Origin: Tagaea sp. CACIAM 22H2 | GTDB lineage: Bacteria > Pseudomonadota > Alphaproteobacteria > CACIAM-22H2 | Assembly (NCBI GenBank): GCA_014444615.1 | Contig: PVXE01000011.1 | Location: 17,786 to 81,785 of the forward strand | Reading direction: 5' to 3' | DNA: 64,000 nt | Shown: positions 18,763 to 28,246 of the stretch, one piece after another | Layout of the letters: the number at the start of each line of letters is the position of its first letter | Numbering within the stretch: position 1 is the stretch's first letter | Notes under the pieces: model-generated | What the model saw: the letters and a program-made list of their open reading frames with translations, nothing else | Told to the model about the DNA's origin: nothing | The model's database searches: none | Program-made: the position numbers and the translations under genes

Positions 18763-19865
18763 CCGCCCGATTCTTTCTTTTCGTCTGCCGGCGCTTTCGG
18801 CTCGACCAAGTCGGCGACGCGCTTGGTCATCTGCTCAACCTTGTAGTCGGGGAAGCGATAGGCCCAGCCTTTGGTCTTCGCGGCGATCTCGGCGGCCTGC
18901 TTGGCGGCGTCCTCGGCCGATAGCAGACGCGCATTGGGTGCCGCCGCCGGATCGACCGGTGCGGCCGGCGCTTCGTAGGATGCCGCGACGCGCGCCCAGC
19001 GGATATCGCGATCGCGCACCAAGGCGATTTCGATCTTGAGCCCGTCGAAGGTCGTATAGACGGCGCGTTCGCGGGCGGCATCGAAATCGAGACCTTCGGC
19101 CTTGCGCACGTCTTCGAGATCGAGGCCTTCGAAGGCGCTGGACAGAAGATTCACGTCGAAGGTCGATTTGACCTTCTGATCATCCGGCACGTTCGCGAGT
19201 TCGACGTCGTTGTCCGCGGGCGATTTCTTGCCGGCCGACAGACGCTCGCCGTCGATCGCGGTCAAATCGATCGACGCAATGCGCTCGCGCGCCACGTTCA
19301 TCACCCGGCGGTCGAGCCATTTGGCGGCGTCGCGTTCCGGCGCCACGCGGCCGCGCGCGAAATACACCTGATTCTCGCTCTGGCGGCGGATGAACGTGCC
19401 GTCGCCCGCCGTGCCCTGGCGGCCGAAACGCGCACGCCCGACCAGCAAATCGGCCAGCGCCGCATTGTTCGCGTCGGCGAGCGTCAGGCGGATCGCCTTC
19501 TGGTCCTTGCCAGCGCCGTCGAGATCGAGTTCGGCGTGCAAGGCCGGATTGGCGGTGCGCGATTCGAGAATGCGCAACGCGACGAGTTCGAGCAACAGCC
19601 GGCGCACCTGATCGGAATCGACCGCGTAGCCGTCGCGCTCGGGCAGAACCCACGCGTCGCCCTCGCGCTTCAGCGCGAAGGCGGCACCGTCCGTCTCGAT
19701 CCGCACGGACGCGATCGCGTTCGCCTTCGCCGCGAGATCGGGGAAAACGAGCGTACCCGCCGCCCGATCGACGGGCGCCACGTTGCGGGTCGCGTTGACG
19801 TAATAGGCGCCGCCACCCGCCAGCACGGCGGCGACGGCCAGGATACCGAGGGTTTTCGCGCGCAT
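18759..19865 (-). CDS. DUF4340 domain protein of a GldFG-like ABC system
   Basis: This 368-residue protein has one N-terminal membrane anchor (residues 4-22), then a periplasmic DUF4340 region (FALKREGDAWVLPERDGYAV, then VYFARG) and an acidic/Lys-rich end. DUF4340 proteins regularly follow gldG-like genes in ABC operons in non-gliding bacteria. The ATG at 19865 is 13 bp after the GldG-like stop, in the same operon. The biochemical role is unknown. Confidence 0.82.
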   Translation of the reverse strand: MRAKTLGILAVAAVLAGGGAYYVNATRNVAPVDRAAGTLVFPDLAAKANAIASVRIETDGAAFALKREGDAWVLPERDGYAVDSDQVRRLLLELVALRILESRTANPALHAELDLDGAGKDQKAIRLTLADANNAALADLLVGRARFGRQGTAGDGTFIRRQSENQVYFARGRVAPERDAAKWLDRRVMNVARERIASIDLTAIDGERLSAGKKSPADNDVELANVPDDQKVKSTFDVNLLSSAFEGLDLEDVRKAEGLDFDAARERAVYTTFDGLKIEIALVRDRDIRWARVAASYEAPAAPVDPAAAPNARLLSAEDAAKQAAEIAAKTKGWAYRFPDYKVEQMTKRVADLVEPKAPADEKKESGG

Positions 19866-19878
19866 ATCGCCCCTCCGT

Positions 19879-21771
19879 TCAGTTCGCGGCCGGGCGGCGG
19901 CGGCGGACGCGCAGCCAGCCCAGCACCAGCGCCAGCACCGCGACCGCGACGGGCACGGCGGCGATATTGATCGCCTTGGTCGCGATCTCGACGCGTTCGA
20001 TATCGCCGCGCAACTGCGCCTGCACGTCGCGCAATTCGCGGCGGAAGCCGACCAGCTCGGCGCGGAACTTCTCGATCTCCGCCTGCTGCTCGGGACCGGC
20101 GATGGCGCGGTTAGCCTGTTCGCCGGCCGCACCGCGGCCCTGCAACTGGGCAAGTCGCTGTTCGGTTTCCTTGAGCTTCTCCTGCAACGCGCGCTCTTTC
20201 GCGCGGAAACGCGCCTCGGCGTCGCGCTGGATCGCTTGCAGTGCCGTGAACGGACGCTGAGACAAGCCGCGCCCGCGCAGGCCGATCAGCTCCGACGAAC
20301 CGAGCAGATTGTCCACCGCGTTGACGACGAAATCGCCGTTATAGGCCGCGGGCACGGCCACGCGCTGGCCGAAGAAATCCTGCGTCGTCACCCAGAAGCG
20401 ATCGTCGAGCAGGTCGGTATCGGCCACGACGATGGCGTTCAAATCGCTCTGGCTCTTGGCGAGATGGGCTAGCGCATTCTCCGGTACCTTCTCGCCTTCC
20501 GCCGGGGCGGGGCGCGCGTCGAACGCCGAGTTGACACTGCCGTGCAGGCGGGCGGCCAGCACGAAGCTTTCGCCCGACGGCTTGAAGTCCTGATAAAGCT
20601 GCACGGGATCGGGCTGCAGGCGCACCTTGTCCGCCTCGACCGCTTCGGAATCGGTCGACGTCCGAATTAAAGGCTGGAAGCCGATCGAAGCCCCGTCCTT
20701 CTTCTTGAGGATGCCGACGGACGCGGCTTGGACGATCGAAGCTTCGCTCAGCAGAATATCCGACTTGTCGAAATTCGCGTCGCGCAGCGTGAGCCACAGC
20801 ACATAATCGACCGCGCGCATGCGGCCTTCGGTGCCCGCGTTGACGCGCCGCGCCGCCTGACGGTCGCCGGCGAGCTTGCCGGGTTCCATCTCGATGCCCC
20901 AAGCGTCGAACAGCTTCTTGAGGTCGGACGCCGTATTGCCGCCCATCGCCGCCGGGCCGCCGCGCCCCATTTCCGATTCCGCATGCGGGTCGACGAAAAC
21001 CAGCAGGCGCCCGCCGCGCATCGCGAATTGGTCGATGGCGTAGAGCGTGGCTTCCGGCAATTCCTTGGGATGCACCAGCATCAGCACGCCGATATCCGCC
21101 GGAATCTCGGTCGCGTTGGGCTCGATCCCGCGCACTTCGAAGAATTGCGTGAGCTGCGAATAGACGGCCGAGGGCGGCGTGGGCCGCATCGAGCGGAATT
21201 CGCCCGCCATCGGGATCATCGTCATCAAACCGACGACCGGCTTCTTGGGCGTGGCGAGGTTATAGACGAGCTTGGTGAGGTCGTATTCGAGGAAGCGCTC
21301 GCGATCCGGCTGGAAGAAAGCGATCGCTTCTTCCTTGTCGGCGGTATTCGATCCGGCAAGGCCGAAATAGACCGTCTCGCCCTGCTGGTTGAGCGGCACG
21401 GCCTGAAGGCCGAACGCGACGGCGCGGTCTTCCTCGTCCGAGAAGGGCGGCGGATCGATGATCTGGAGACGCAGCTTGCCGCGCGCGGCGTCGCGGTATT
21501 CCTCCAGCATCTCGCGCACGCGCACGGCGTAAACGCCGTAGGACGGGATCTCGCGGCCCAGACGCTCGGAATAATAGAAGCGCAAGGTCACGGGCTCGTC
21601 GATGCGCGACAGGATCGCGCGCGTGCCCTGGCTCAGCGTGAACAGCTTGTCCGACGTCAGGTCCAAACGCAGGCCCTGAAGCAGCGGACCCGCCAGCGAA
21701 TTGACCGCGACGAACAGGATCGCGGCCAGCGCGATCCCCATGCCACCGAGTGCGGAACGGCCCATTTTCAT
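19879..21771 (-). CDS. GldG-family ABC transporter auxiliary/substrate-binding-like membrane protein
   Basis: This 630-residue protein has a membrane helix at each end (about 10-30 and 605-622) with a large periplasmic part between. It begins with the ABC_transp_aux domain (LFTLSQGTRAILSRIDEPVTLRFYYS-type segment) and ends with a coiled coil (residues 525-595, rich in Glu/Gln/Arg) before the last helix. In Bacteroidetes GldG works with GldA and GldF. Here it lies between a matching permease and DUF4340 in a four-gene operon. The cargo is unknown. Confidence 0.85.
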   Translation of the reverse strand: MKMGRSALGGMGIALAAILFVAVNSLAGPLLQGLRLDLTSDKLFTLSQGTRAILSRIDEPVTLRFYYSERLGREIPSYGVYAVRVREMLEEYRDAARGKLRLQIIDPPPFSDEEDRAVAFGLQAVPLNQQGETVYFGLAGSNTADKEEAIAFFQPDRERFLEYDLTKLVYNLATPKKPVVGLMTMIPMAGEFRSMRPTPPSAVYSQLTQFFEVRGIEPNATEIPADIGVLMLVHPKELPEATLYAIDQFAMRGGRLLVFVDPHAESEMGRGGPAAMGGNTASDLKKLFDAWGIEMEPGKLAGDRQAARRVNAGTEGRMRAVDYVLWLTLRDANFDKSDILLSEASIVQAASVGILKKKDGASIGFQPLIRTSTDSEAVEADKVRLQPDPVQLYQDFKPSGESFVLAARLHGSVNSAFDARPAPAEGEKVPENALAHLAKSQSDLNAIVVADTDLLDDRFWVTTQDFFGQRVAVPAAYNGDFVVNAVDNLLGSSELIGLRGRGLSQRPFTALQAIQRDAEARFRAKERALQEKLKETEQRLAQLQGRGAAGEQANRAIAGPEQQAEIEKFRAELVGFRRELRDVQAQLRGDIERVEIATKAINIAAVPVAVAVLALVLGWLRVRRRRPAAN

Positions 21772-21774
21772 CGC

Positions 21775-22509
21775 TCAGCCCGCCTTCTTGAGTTCGACCA
21801 GCGCCGCGTTCGCGAATAGGAACGCGGCAATCAGCGAGACGAAATAGACGAGATCGCGCAGATCGATGACGCCGCGCGAGATCGCCGAGAAATGCGACAT
21901 GAACGAGAAGCTGGCGATCGCGTCGACCACCGCTTGCGGCGCCCAGCCCGCGAAGAACGCCAGCACCATCGTCGTGCCCGACACCGTGAACACGAAGCAC
22001 ACGGCGGCGGCCACGACGAAGGCGATGACCTGGCTTTTGGTGATCGCGGAAACGCAAGCGCCGATGGCCAGATACCCGCCCGCCATCAGCAGCGAGCCGA
22101 TATAGGACGCCGCGATGATGCCGTTGTCGGGATTGCCCAGGATGTTGACCGTGATCCACATCGGGAAGGTGAGCGCCAGCGCGATGGCGATGAACGCCCA
22201 GGCGGCGAGGAACTTGCCCACAACCGCTTGGCCGATCGAAATCGGCAGTGTCAGGAACAATTCGATCGTGCCGGAGCGGCGTTCCTCCGACCACAGGCGC
22301 ATCGAGATCGCCGGGATCAGGAACAGATAGAGCCACGGGTGGAACGAGAAGAAGGCCTGAAGATCGGCCTGACCGCGCTCGAAGAAATTGCCGAGATAGA
22401 AGGTGAAGACGCCGGCGAGGACCAGGAAGATCACCAGGAACACATAGGCGACCGGGGTGGCGAAATAACCGCCGAGCTCGCGCTTCAGGATGAAAGCGAT
22501 GTTGCGCAT
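21775..22509 (-). CDS. ABC-2 type permease (GldF-like)
   Basis: This 244-residue integral membrane protein has about six helices and starts MRNIAFILKRELGGYFATPVAY, the usual opening of this family, where a short cytoplasmic helix precedes the first membrane span. The segment MRLWSEERRSGTIELFLTLP is the ABC-2 coupling region. It sits 5 bp after the ATPase gene and 3 bp before the GldG-like gene. Confidence 0.9.
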   Translation of the reverse strand: MRNIAFILKRELGGYFATPVAYVFLVIFLVLAGVFTFYLGNFFERGQADLQAFFSFHPWLYLFLIPAISMRLWSEERRSGTIELFLTLPISIGQAVVGKFLAAWAFIAIALALTFPMWITVNILGNPDNGIIAASYIGSLLMAGGYLAIGACVSAITKSQVIAFVVAAAVCFVFTVSGTTMVLAFFAGWAPQAVVDAIASFSFMSHFSAISRGVIDLRDLVYFVSLIAAFLFANAALVELKKAG

Positions 22510-22514
22510 GGGGA

Positions 22515-23468
22515 TCAGGCCGCCTTACCGGTGATGTCGCGGAAGACCTCGTCGAGACGCCCGCGCTCCTCGCGGATCTCGTCGATGCGGATGCCCGCCT
22601 CGCGCGCCATGCGGCCCAATTCGGCCAGCATCGGCACGCCGCCGCGCGGGAAGGCGGTCAGCATGGCGAGGCCGCCCTCGCCTTCCACCGCTTCGAACGC
22701 GGCCACGGCCGGATGGCCGTTCCACAGCGCTTTAAGGCGCGGCACTTCCGCCGACGCGGTGACGACCGACACCGCGTAATGCCAGCGCGAGCGCTTTTCC
22801 AGTGCTTCGGGCGTGCCGTCGGCCAGCACGCGGCCCTTGGCGATGACGATGGCGCGCGCGCAGATCGCGTCCACTTCTTCCAAGATATGCGTCGAAATGA
22901 CGATCGCCTTTTCGGGGGCGATCTGGCGGATCAGCTCGCGCACTTCGTGCTTCTGGTTGGGATCGAGACCGTCGGTCGGCTCGTCGAGGATCAGCACTTC
23001 GGGGTCGTGCAGCAGCGCCTGGGCAAGGCCCACGCGGCGCTTGAAGCCCTTCGACAGCGTATCGATCGGCTGATGCAGCACGCCTTTCAACTGCGCGCGC
23101 GCGACGGCCAGATCGACGCGTTTGGCGCGCTCCGCCCCGTCGAAGCCGCGGATCGCGCCGACGAAGTCCAAAAACGCGGCGGGCGTCATGTCGGGATAGG
23201 CGGGCGCGCCCTCGGGCAGATAGCCGATGCGCTTCTTGGCTTCGATCGGCTGCGCCTCGACATCGAAGCCGCACACCGTGGCGGTGCCCGCGGTGGGGGC
23301 AAGGAAGCCGGTGATCATCTTCATCGTCGTGGACTTCCCGGCCCCGTTGGGGCCCAGGAAGCCTAGAACCTCCCCCTTGCGGACGGTGAAGGAAACGTCC
23401 TCCACCGCGCGAATGGGCCCGAAATGCTTCTGGAGATTTTTTATTTCCAGCATCGTGTCGGCGGACAT
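22515..23468 (-). CDS. ABC transporter ATP-binding protein (GldA-like)
   Basis: This 317-residue ATPase has Walker A GPNGAGKST near residue 40, signature LSKGFKRRVGLAQAL, Walker B VLILDEPTDGLD and the switch His in VISTHIL. The extra 80 residues after the core are usual for GldA/CcmA-type subunits. It is the first gene of the operon; together with the permease, the GldG-like protein and DUF4340 it forms a complete exporter-like complex. Confidence 0.9.
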   Translation of the reverse strand: MSADTMLEIKNLQKHFGPIRAVEDVSFTVRKGEVLGFLGPNGAGKSTTMKMITGFLAPTAGTATVCGFDVEAQPIEAKKRIGYLPEGAPAYPDMTPAAFLDFVGAIRGFDGAERAKRVDLAVARAQLKGVLHQPIDTLSKGFKRRVGLAQALLHDPEVLILDEPTDGLDPNQKHEVRELIRQIAPEKAIVISTHILEEVDAICARAIVIAKGRVLADGTPEALEKRSRWHYAVSVVTASAEVPRLKALWNGHPAVAAFEAVEGEGGLAMLTAFPRGGVPMLAELGRMAREAGIRIDEIREERGRLDEVFRDITGKAA

Positions 23469-23652
23469 GGTCGAGTTTATCCCGTTCCGAATTGTCCAAT
23501 ACGGCCACAGAGAAACAGCGCGCGGCCGGCGAAGCGCCCCTCATTTAGGGGATTTGGCGGCGATTGCAAGCGGTTGGTGGCCTCCCCCGGCCGCGGCCGG
23601 GGCGATTTCCCGCCCGCGGCCATAGGGCGCATCCTTGCGAACAGTCCGACAT

Positions 23653-23679
23653 GTTAGCGCGTGGTTAAGAGGTTGTTAG
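23653..23679 (+). promoter_or_regulatory. Three phased GTTA(A/G) repeats, CtrA/OmpR-type operator candidate
   Basis: GTTAG (23653-23657), GTTAA (23664-23668) and GTTAG (23675-23679) are spaced exactly 11 bp apart. Read as TTAR-N7-TTAR, they nearly fit the CtrA box TTAA-N7-TTAA twice. They stand 59-85 bp before the GTG of the histidine kinase gene. Confidence 0.45.
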
Positions 23680-23737
23680 GAGGGGCGGGGCGTAGATGCG
23701 CGCCTTACGCGCGACGAGAACGACGAGAGGCACAGAA

Positions 23738-25465
23738 GTGCGGAAGAATTTCGCCATCGGAAACTTGCAACGGCTGCCGGCGGCGCTGATTGGCGTGCTT
23801 TTCGCGTTCGTCCTGGCGATGATCTGGGGATCGATCGCCGCGACGTTGATCGCGGACCGCGATCGCGCCCTCGACGAAGCCCGTCAGGATCTGCGCAACA
23901 ACCACCTGATGTTCAGCACGAAGGTGCACGGCGAATTCAACTCGGCGCTCAGCCGCGCGGTCGGCGTGGAGGCGTGGCTCGCCCTCGCTTCGCGCGCGCC
24001 GGCGCCGCCGCCGCTCGGCGAGATCGTCGACGTCTTGAAGATGATGGGAACGACGTCGCTCCAACCGGCGGACATCCGGTTGATCGGCACGGGCGGGGAA
24101 GGCATCTCGCTGACCGGTGTGAAGAACCCCCTTATCGACGTCAGCGACCGCGAATGGTTTCAGGGCGCCATCGCGCTGACGCCGGGGCAGTTCTATGTCG
24201 GCAAGACGGTCATCGCGCGCGACACCGGCCAAGAGGTGATTCCGATCGTGATCCGCGCGCATGAAAACGCCTACGGCATCGCGCTGGTGGTCTCCGGCAT
24301 CGACCTCGGAAAATTGCGCGCGACCGTCATTGGCGTGCTCGAGGCGGGCCAAAGCGATGCCGGCATCATCCGCGTCGACGGCACGGTCCTTTTCGATTCG
24401 CGCAAGATCCCCGGCTATGCCGGCACCCGCATCGCCGATTTCATTTTCAAGGACGCGGCGACAGGCGACCAAGCGATCACGTTCTTCGAACATGCGAGCT
24501 TGATCAAAAAACAGCCGCGTCTAAGCGCCGCGACCGCTTTCGAACGCGCGCCGCTCGTCGTCTACACGTCGCTGCTGGTCGACGAAATCCAGCGGCAATG
24601 GTGGACGCAGCACTGGAACACGTTCGCGCTGGGCAGTCTGGCAACGCTGATCGTGCTGGCGCTGTCGATCTGGATTTTCACGCTTCTGCGCCGGAACGAG
24701 CGCGACGCCGCGCGGATCTCCGAAGCGCTTTCCCAAGCCGCCGCGCTGAGCCGGGCCAAATCCGACTTCATGGGCCGGATGAGCCACGAATTGCGTACGC
24801 CGCTCAACGCCATTCTTGGCTTCTCGGAGATGATGATCGATCCGCGCTTCGCCGCCGTCGCCGTGCGGCGCGGCGACTACGCGCGCGACATCCATCACTG
24901 CGGCAGGCATTTGCTGGCGATGATCGACCAGATCCTGGAAGTTTCAAAGATCGGATCGACGGGAACGCCCCTCGAATCGACCCGTATCGTCGTGGCCACC
25001 ATGCTGCACGACTGCGCCAAAAGCATGGAATGCGCCGCCAAAGAGGCGCAAGTTCAAATCGATATCGAGGTCGAGATCGGCGCCGAACATCTCGACGCCG
25101 ACCCGGCGTTGTTGCGCCAGATGATGCTCGGGCTTTTGTCCAACGCCATCAAGTTCAACCGGCCGGACGGGCGCGTGGCCATTCACGCCCAGCGCACGCG
25201 GGCGGGAATCGATATCTCGGTTGCGGATACCGGCAATGGCATTCCCGAGGCGATACGACCGCATTTGTTCGAGCCGTTCGGCTTCGGCGATTCGAAAGTC
25301 GCCAACGAAGATTCGCGCGGACTCTGTCTGGGCTTGGCGATCGTGAAAATGCTGGTCGAGCGCCACGGCGGCACGATCGCCATCGCCAGCGGCGAAACCG
25401 GCACGGTCGCGACGCTTTCGTTCCCCGAAAAATGCGTCCCGGCGCCGATCCAACACGCCGCCTGA
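23738..25465 (+). CDS. Membrane sensor histidine kinase (CACHE-type sensor, PleC/DivJ-like kinase core)
   Basis: The 575-residue protein (GTG 23738 after GAGAGG at 23725-23730; ATG 23696 is an alternative) has a membrane helix near residue 20, an extracytoplasmic region of about 250 residues with double-CACHE features (DREWFQGAIALTPGQFYVG, then IRVDGTVLFDSR), a second helix near 300, then HisKA with FMGRMSHELRTPLNAILGFS containing the phospho-His, and a HATPase with N box LLSNAIKFN and G1 DTGNGIP. The HisKA sequence is close to the alphaproteobacterial PleC/DivJ group. No partner regulator is adjacent. The ligand is unknown. Confidence 0.88.
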   Translation: MRKNFAIGNLQRLPAALIGVLFAFVLAMIWGSIAATLIADRDRALDEARQDLRNNHLMFSTKVHGEFNSALSRAVGVEAWLALASRAPAPPPLGEIVDVLKMMGTTSLQPADIRLIGTGGEGISLTGVKNPLIDVSDREWFQGAIALTPGQFYVGKTVIARDTGQEVIPIVIRAHENAYGIALVVSGIDLGKLRATVIGVLEAGQSDAGIIRVDGTVLFDSRKIPGYAGTRIADFIFKDAATGDQAITFFEHASLIKKQPRLSAATAFERAPLVVYTSLLVDEIQRQWWTQHWNTFALGSLATLIVLALSIWIFTLLRRNERDAARISEALSQAAALSRAKSDFMGRMSHELRTPLNAILGFSEMMIDPRFAAVAVRRGDYARDIHHCGRHLLAMIDQILEVSKIGSTGTPLESTRIVVATMLHDCAKSMECAAKEAQVQIDIEVEIGAEHLDADPALLRQMMLGLLSNAIKFNRPDGRVAIHAQRTRAGIDISVADTGNGIPEAIRPHLFEPFGFGDSKVANEDSRGLCLGLAIVKMLVERHGGTIAIASGETGTVATLSFPEKCVPAPIQHAA

Positions 25466-25478
25466 ACGCGTTGTTCCT

Positions 25479-27191
25479 TTATTGCGACGCCGGGGCCGCC
25501 GGCGCGCCCAGATCGGATTTCGGCTTGGCGCGGCGCGGCGATTTTTCGGGCGCCAGACGCGAATCGCGCAAGGCGCCGGTCGCCTCCAGGATCGGGTAGG
25601 CGACCGACACGAGGTGCGAATGGATGCGCTTCAGGTCGCGCAACACGTCCAAATGCAGCGAGCTCGTCTCGATCGTGTCCGGCACGCGGCTGCGCAGGCG
25701 TTCCAGATGGGTCTGTGCCGCCGCGCGCTCGCGCTCGCGGAACTCGACCTTTTCGGCGATCAGCTTGCGCGCCATCGCGACGTCGCCGTTCATGAACACG
25801 GCGAGCGACAGGCGCAGCGTTTCGAGAAGATCGGCGTGCAGAGCGGCGATATCGGCGAAGCCCTTTTCGGAGAAGTTCACGCGGTTCTTGATCTTCTTGA
25901 CCGCGAGTTCGATCAGGTTCTTCTCGATGATGTCGCCCGCATGCTCGAGATTCGTCGCGTATTGCAGGATTTCCATCGAACGGCGCGCGTCGGCGTCGGA
26001 CAGCGATTCGGGCTGGATGCGCAGAAGATAGGTCTTCACCTCCTCGCACAAACGATCGATCGCGTCGTCGCGCGACGCCACCGCTTCGGCGAGCTTGCGG
26101 TCGTCGGTGCGGAAGGCGGTCAGCGTGTCGTGCAGCATCGCCTGAAGCTCGTCGCCCATGCGCAGCGTTTCGCGCGCGGCGGCGGATACGGCCAAGGCGG
26201 GCGATTCCAGCGCGGACTCGTCCAGGTATTTCGGCTGGCCGGGCACTTCCGGCCCCTCGCGCTCGGCGATCAGCTTGTCGAGGCGCCCCGCGACGAGATT
26301 GACCAGGGGCAGGAACAGAAGTGCGAGCGCCAGATTGAAGCCGGCGTGGAAATTGGCGATCTGGCGGCCGACATCGGTATCGATCGCGGCGAGCAGCGGC
26401 CCGATCTGCGCCAGGAACGGCAAGGCGAGCAGCACCCCGGTCGCCCGGAAAATGAGGTTTCCGATTGTCACGCGCCTTGCACCCGCTTCGCCGTGCCACG
26501 TGGCGACGAGGGCCGGTAACGCGCCGCCAAGATTGGCGCCGAGCACGCAGGCCAAGGCGAGTTGCGGCGGCAGCAAACCGACATCGGCGAGCGAGATCGC
26601 CAGCAGCACCATGGCGAGGCTGGAATGGACGAGCCAGGTGAGCAGCGCCATCAGCACGACGGCGAGGAAGCGTTCGCCCGCGAGGGCCGCGAGCACTTCG
26701 TGGATGACGGTGGAATCGCGCAGCGGATGCGTGGCTTCGACGATCAAGCGCAGGGCCAGCAGCATCAGGCCAAGGCCGACGGCCGCGCGCCCCAGATCGC
26801 GCCACTTGGTCGGCAGCGTGCTCATGAACGCGAACACGCCCACGATCAGCAGCACCGGCGACAGCCAGCGCAAATCGAAGGACAGCAATTGCGCGATCAG
26901 CGACGTGCCGACATCGGCCCCCAGCACGACGGCCAGCGCCACGCCCGTGGTGACGAGGCCGCGGCTGGCGAAAGACGCGGTCATCAACGACGTTGCGGTC
27001 GAGCTTTGCAGCACGGCGGTGACGCCAAGGCCGCAGGCGAAGGCGGACATCCTGTTCGACAGCGCGTTCGACAGCCATTTGCGCAGATCGCCGCCGAAGG
27101 CGCGCATCGCGCCCGTGCGGACCATGCGCAAGCCCCACAGGAGCAGCGCCACACCACCAGCCAAATGGATCAGAACGAGGGATGCGCCGAT
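25479..27191 (-). CDS. Na/Pi cotransporter family protein with PhoU-like C-terminal domain (possible AUC start)
   Basis: The product has two inverted Na/Pi cotransporter repeats with the QSS motifs (VTAVLQSSTATSLM near residue 55; WLVHSSLAMVLL in the second repeat), about eight membrane helices, and a C-terminal PhoU-like helical domain (residues 350-550). It resembles E. coli YjbB, a phosphate exporter. No ATG, GTG or TTG lies where homologues start. The best position is ATC at 27191, preceded by AGGAG (27204-27200) at 8-nt spacing, giving IGASLVLIHLAGGVALLLWG against the YjbB N-terminus. It follows the ABC ATPase gene by 17 bp as the last gene of the operon. Confidence 0.85.
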   Translation of the reverse strand: MGASLVLIHLAGGVALLLWGLRMVRTGAMRAFGGDLRKWLSNALSNRMSAFACGLGVTAVLQSSTATSLMTASFASRGLVTTGVALAVVLGADVGTSLIAQLLSFDLRWLSPVLLIVGVFAFMSTLPTKWRDLGRAAVGLGLMLLALRLIVEATHPLRDSTVIHEVLAALAGERFLAVVLMALLTWLVHSSLAMVLLAISLADVGLLPPQLALACVLGANLGGALPALVATWHGEAGARRVTIGNLIFRATGVLLALPFLAQIGPLLAAIDTDVGRQIANFHAGFNLALALLFLPLVNLVAGRLDKLIAEREGPEVPGQPKYLDESALESPALAVSAAARETLRMGDELQAMLHDTLTAFRTDDRKLAEAVASRDDAIDRLCEEVKTYLLRIQPESLSDADARRSMEILQYATNLEHAGDIIEKNLIELAVKKIKNRVNFSEKGFADIAALHADLLETLRLSLAVFMNGDVAMARKLIAEKVEFRERERAAAQTHLERLRSRVPDTIETSSLHLDVLRDLKRIHSHLVSVAYPILEATGALRDSRLAPEKSPRRAKPKSDLGAPAAPASQ

Positions 27192-27208
27192 TTTAACTTC
27201 TCCTACAC

Positions 27209-28246
27209 TCAGTAAAGAACGCTGGCTTGACCCGCGTCGATCGACAACCCGACCGAAGCGCCGACTTCGTAGACCCGGAAATCGCGGCGATGAACCGTAT
27301 CGACGGTCACGCGATGCGGTCCGACCGTTACGACATAACGGATATTGCCGCCCAGAAATTCGCGATGCTGGATCGTGCCCGTCAGATTGCGCCCTTCCGC
27401 CGACAAAGTCACGTCGTGCGGCCGGAAGGAAACGCAAGCCTTACCGGGTTTGGACACGGCAAGTCCGGCCAACGCAAAGCCGTCGGCGCGGAAACTTCCA
27501 TCGGCGGCGAGGTCGCCTTCGATCAGATTGGCGGTGCCAAGGAAGGCGGCGACGAAACGATTGGCCGGCCGGTCGTAAAGGTCCATCGGCGCGCCGAGCT
27601 GCTGGATGCGCCCGCCGTCGAGCACCGCGATCCGGTCGGCGATGGCGTTCGCCTCCTCCTGATCGTGGGTGACGTAGATGGTGGTGAGGCCGAGCTTGCG
27701 TTGCAGCTCGCGGATTTCCTGGCGCATTTCGACGCGCAGCTTGGCGTCGAGATTGGACAAGGGCTCGTCAAGCAGCAGCACGTCGGGCTCGATCACCAGC
27801 GTGCGCGCCACGGCCACGCGCTGCTGCTGCCCGCCGGAAAGCTGGGCGGGGCGGCGTTCGCCGTAAGCGCCGAGCCCCACGAGATCGAGGGCGGCGGCCA
27901 CGCGCTTGCCGATTTCCGCCTTGGACACGTTGCGCCGTTCCAAGCCGAACGCCACGTTTTTGGCGACGGTCATATGCGGCCACAGCGCGTAGCTTTGAAA
28001 CACCATGCCGACATTGCGCTTCCACGGCGGCACGTCGGTCACGTCGCGCCCGTTGACGCGTACGGCGCCGGCATTGGGCACGCCGAACCCGGCGACGAGG
28101 CGAAGCAGCGTCGTCTTGCCGGAACCCGACGGCCCCAGAAACGCGAAAAACTCGCCCTTCTCCACCCGCAAGGAAACGTCGTCGAGGATCTTGGTCGATC
28201 CGTAGCCGAACGAGACCCGATCGATTTCCACACCCGGCGCGCTCAT
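27209..28246 (-). CDS. ABC transporter ATP-binding protein of the ferric / 2-aminoethylphosphonate (FbpC/PhnT) type
   Basis: This 345-residue ATPase has Walker [11 protein letters not shown] loop [11 protein letters not shown], signature [15 protein letters not shown], Walker [12 protein letters not shown], and a C-terminal TOBE domain of about 100 residues. The sequence is of the CUT2/Fe3+ import group. It starts in an ATGA overlap with the permease stop. Its neighbours, a fused double permease and a ferric-type binding protein, define one importer. The phosphate-linked context suggests phosphonate or organophosphate cargo, but ferric ion or another anion remains possible. Confidence 0.88.
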   Translation of the reverse strand: MSAPGVEIDRVSFGYGSTKILDDVSLRVEKGEFFAFLGPSGSGKTTLLRLVAGFGVPNAGAVRVNGRDVTDVPPWKRNVGMVFQSYALWPHMTVAKNVAFGLERRNVSKAEIGKRVAAALDLVGLGAYGERRPAQLSGGQQQRVAVARTLVIEPDVLLLDEPLSNLDAKLRVEMRQEIRELQRKLGLTTIYVTHDQEEANAIADRIAVLDGGRIQQLGAPMDLYDRPANRFVAAFLGTANLIEGDLAADGSFRADGFALAGLAVSKPGKACVSFRPHDVTLSAEGRNLTGTIQHREFLGGNIRYVVTVGPHRVTVDTVHRRDFRVYEVGASVGLSIDAGQASVLY

